The position numbers were made by a program, and so were the translations under genes. Below the pieces are notes generated by a model. It did not search any database. It was not told the DNA's origin and saw only the letters and a program-made list of their open reading frames with translations. Positions 61,742-64,000 of a stretch of 64,000 nucleotides of DNA are shown here, piece after piece. Origin of the DNA: an uncultured Planctomycetota bacterium (GTDB lineage: Bacteria; Planctomycetota; Planctomycetia; Gemmatales; HRBIN36); the NCBI GenBank assembly GCA_937944855.1, contig CALFAY010000005.1, positions 1-64,000 on the forward strand, written 5' to 3'. Each line of letters begins with the position of its first letter. Positions within the stretch are counted from its first letter, which is position 1.

Positions 61742-64000
61742 GCTTGGTCCTCCGTGGAACGATGTCTGAGGATGACCGCCGCAAGCTGACCCAGTGACAA
61801 CCCACCGTCATTCGTAGGAATGTATTGCGGCCAGAGGACTTTTCGCCCGTCGTTCCGCAGCCGAGCGGCGACAGCCTCGATGAGCAGCCGATTCTGAAAG
61901 CAGCCGCCGCCCAGGACCACCGTCGGCATCCTGGTCCGCTCCGCCATTGTGGCGATGATCTCGGCTAAGCTGGCATGGAAGCGGGCCGCCGCCAAATCAG
62001 GCTGGTCGCGATCAGCCAGCAATTCATGGATCATTGGCCGCCAATCAACTCCGCCTTCCTCGGAGATGACGAACGGATACGGTTCAGCGTTTCGCCACGT
62101 CTCCATTGAGCCAGCCGCAGCCTGCAATCGCATGGCCGCTTCGCCTTCGTAGCGGGAAACGTGGCAAAGATCAAGTAGCGAAGCCACAGCGTCGAACAAC
62201 CGACCCATGCTGCTTGTCATCGTGACGCCGACTTGCTGCCGGAACAGTCTGTTCAGCGTGACTCGCTCCGGTTTAGCGAAGATCCGTACACTGGGCAGAT
62301 CGCATCGCTCCAGGGCTTGTTCGCAGAACACCGTCCACAACACTCCCAGAGCGGAGCGGCGTGGCTGTCGCGCCGCGGCGTCGCCTCCCAGTAAGGGAAA
62401 AGGTAGCAGACTTGCGATATGACGGCATCCGCGTTTGTCCGCCAGGAAGAACTCGCCGCCCCAAATCGTGCCGTCGTTCCCGTAGCCGGTCCCGTCCCAG
62501 GCCACGCCGAGCACTGGTCCGTCCAGTCCATGTTCCGCCATGCACGCGAGAATGTGGGACTGATGGTGCTGCGCGCGACACAAGGTAATCCCACGAGCCA
62601 CAGCCCATTCCTCGGCCCAGACCGTGGAGGCATAATCCGGGTGGGCATCGCAAATGATGGCGGCCGGTTGGACTTGGAACAGGGTCAGATAATCGCCGAT
62701 GGCGTTGGTAAATCCATCGCGGGCGGCAGGCGAATCGAGATCGCCGAGATGTTGACTCATCATCACCTGACCCCCGACGGTCAGGGCGATGGTGTTTTTC
62801 AAATGTCCTCCGACGGCGAGCAGCGTCGGCGACGGATGTGGCAGATGGCACGGTACCGGTTCCGGCACATAGCCGCGTGCTCTGCGAAGCACCATCGGCT
62901 GACCTTCCACCACCTGAACCACCGAATCATCCAGTGGCCGAGCGATGGGCCGATCATGGGTCAAGAACACGTCGGCGATGTCGCGAAGCCGGGCAAAGGC
63001 TTCGGCATCGGCAATGCAAAGCGGCTCCTCGGAGCGGTTGCCGCTGGTGGCAACGAGCGGAATGCCGAGGTCATGGGCGATCAGGTAGTGCAAGGGTGAG
63101 GCCGGCAGCATCAACCCCAGCCAGGGCAGATCGGGAGCGACCGCCGGAGCAACCGGCGCATCGGATCGGCGAGGAAGAAGTACGATGGGGGCCTTGGGAG
63201 ATCCCAGGATCTGCCATGCCGCGTCACCCCCATGACACAGTTGCCCAGCGTGGCGAAGATCGCGGACTAACAGAGCGAACGGTTTTGCTTCCCGGTGTTT
63301 GCGTCGGCGCAGGCGTTGAACAGCGTTTTGGTTACGGGCATCGACAAGCAGTTGGAAGCCGCCGACTCCCTTGAGAGCGACGATGCGTCCGTCCAAAAGG
63401 GCTGCTTCAGCCTTCCGCAGGGCGTCGTCATCACCGGCCAGGACAGTGCCGCGCGGATTGCATAGTTGCAAGCGGGGACCGCAGGCGGGACAAGCGATGG
63501 TCTGGGCATGGAAGCGACGATCCGTGGGATCGGCGTATTCCTCTGCACAGATAGAGCAAAGAGGGAATGCCGACATCGTGGTGTTTTCGCGGTCGAAGGG
63601 CAGTTTTTGCAGGATACTGAAGCGAGGTCCACATTGGGTGCAGGAGAGGAACGGATAGCGGAAGCGACGGTCCCGTGGATCGAGCAGTTCACGCAGACAG
63701 TCGAGACAGGGAGCCTGATCGGGAGGGAGACACGGTGAGGGACTCGAAGCGGTCAGGCTGGGGCGGATCACGAAACCGGATTCGTCGGGAATCGGAGTTG
63801 CCGGGGCGGATCTCGAACAGCCAGAGCTGCCAAGAGAGCGTAGTTTGGCCTGTACTGCCGCGGCGAAGCGGGCCAGATCGACGGATTCTCCCTGAACTTC
63901 AATGACCGCCCCGCGACTGGTGTTGGCTACCCATCCGGTCAGGCCAAGCCGAGTGGCCAGACGAACTACCGAAGGCCGAAAGCCGATTCCCTGCACAAGC
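61711..64000 (-). CDS. hypF: Carbamoyltransferase HypF (N-terminus beyond window)
   Basis: About 763 residues visible; the frame continues to base 64000, and the acylphosphatase motif VQGIGFRPSVVRLA is right at the edge, so about 10-20 residues are missing. Domains in order: acylphosphatase, two zinc fingers (CLDC...CTQC and CSIC...CPAC), a YrdC-like domain (ALKGVGGFQLLVDA) and a Kae1-like domain (HHQSHILACMAEHGL, VVLGGGCFQNRLL). HypF carbamoylates the HypE C-terminal cysteine using carbamoyl phosphate. It heads the minus-strand hypFCDE operon. Confidence 0.96.
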   Translation of the reverse strand, partial: LVQGIGFRPSVVRLATRLGLTGWVANTSRGAVIEVQGESVDLARFAAAVQAKLRSLGSSGCSRSAPATPIPDESGFVIRPSLTASSPSPCLPPDQAPCLDCLRELLDPRDRRFRYPFLSCTQCGPRFSILQKLPFDRENTTMSAFPLCSICAEEYADPTDRRFHAQTIACPACGPRLQLCNPRGTVLAGDDDALRKAEAALLDGRIVALKGVGGFQLLVDARNQNAVQRLRRRKHREAKPFALLVRDLRHAGQLCHGGDAAWQILGSPKAPIVLLPRRSDAPVAPAVAPDLPWLGLMLPASPLHYLIAHDLGIPLVATSGNRSEEPLCIADAEAFARLRDIADVFLTHDRPIARPLDDSVVQVVEGQPMVLRRARGYVPEPVPCHLPHPSPTLLAVGGHLKNTIALTVGGQVMMSQHLGDLDSPAARDGFTNAIGDYLTLFQVQPAAIICDAHPDYASTVWAEEWAVARGITLCRAQHHQSHILACMAEHGLDGPVLGVAWDGTGYGNDGTIWGGEFFLADKRGCRHIASLLPFPLLGGDAAARQPRRSALGVLWTVFCEQALERCDLPSVRIFAKPERVTLNRLFRQQVGVTMTSSMGRLFDAVASLLDLCHVSRYEGEAAMRLQAAAGSMETWRNAEPYPFVISEEGGVDWRPMIHELLADRDQPDLAAARFHASLAEIIATMAERTRMPTVVLGGGCFQNRLLIEAVAARLRNDGRKVLWPQYIPTNDGGLSLGQLAAVILRHRSTEDQACVWPSRAES

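Noticed and set aside
1-64000. CRISPR arrays, tRNA or rRNA genes, insertion sequences
   Set aside because: No regularly spaced repeats, T-arm consensus, rRNA segments or transposase motifs were seen on reading both strands.

Overview
The window is a dense, GC-rich bacterial chromosome segment, most likely from a member of the Planctomycetota. The support is the family mix: a DUF1559 prepilin-like protein, a DUF1501 protein, a PVC-type heme-binding CxxCH protein, several 'DWPQWRG'-style PQQ beta-propellers, a transthyretin-like lipoprotein, an MJ0042 zinc-ribbon membrane protein and a Tat-exported Gfo/Idh/MocA oxidoreductase. The genus is not determinable from the sequence alone.

Layout. 1-3.6 kb: end of an exopolysaccharide-type locus (TPR protein, ExeA-like ATPase, CpsD-like protein without a P-loop, facing a GT4 glycosyltransferase). 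4-8.2 kb: DUF1559 protein, lipoprotein with a clear terminator, a DUF445 membrane protein interrupted by an in-frame TAG, and a degenerate alpha/beta hydrolase. 8.2-11.1 kb (minus): ABC ATPase, PQQ propeller, Xer recombinase. 11.2-13.8 kb: HerA-like ATPase with zinc ribbon and coiled coil. 13.9-19.6 kb (minus): sugar isomerase, NtrC-type regulator, PsuG, Gfo/Idh/MocA oxidoreductase, and a lipoprotein joining a dual-specificity phosphatase to a cytochrome c'-like domain. 19.8-20.0 kb: a class I cyclic-di-GMP (GEMM) riboswitch with no obvious cognate gene. 20.1-24.2 kb: Spy-like protein, then an Entner-Doudoroff-type sugar-acid set (aldolase, kinase, IlvD/Edd dehydratase). 24.3-29.9 kb (minus): large PVC cytochrome and a DNA ligase/exonuclease repair pair. 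30-33.5 kb: large PQQ membrane protein. 33.5-34.5 kb: solitary CbiG-like protein.

34.6-42 kb (plus) is a compact five-gene set: membrane spermidine-synthase-like protein, PYROXD2-like FAD oxidoreductase, eight-heme cytochrome c, small membrane protein, exported DUF362 protein. 43.5-47.9 kb is a metal ABC transporter in the order A-B-C-D. Its first permease carries a DtxR/MntR-type repressor domain, matching the Chlamydia ytgAB(CR)D arrangement, and its second permease also has a C-terminal winged-helix-like region. 47.9-58 kb holds a deoxyhypusine-synthase homologue, PQQ and cytochrome-propeller proteins, a radical SAM protein, an epimerase and a double glycosyltransferase.

58.3-64 kb is a complete [NiFe]-hydrogenase maturation set: hypA-hypB (plus) convergent with hypF-hypC-hypD-hypE (minus; hypF runs off the end). 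No hydrogenase structural gene is in the window. A 16-bp perfect palindrome lies upstream of hypA.

The strongest items for follow-up are the orphan GEMM riboswitch, the nonsense codon in the DUF445 gene, the permease-regulator fusions, the phosphatase-cytochrome fusion, and the interleaved inverted repeats just before the aldolase gene.
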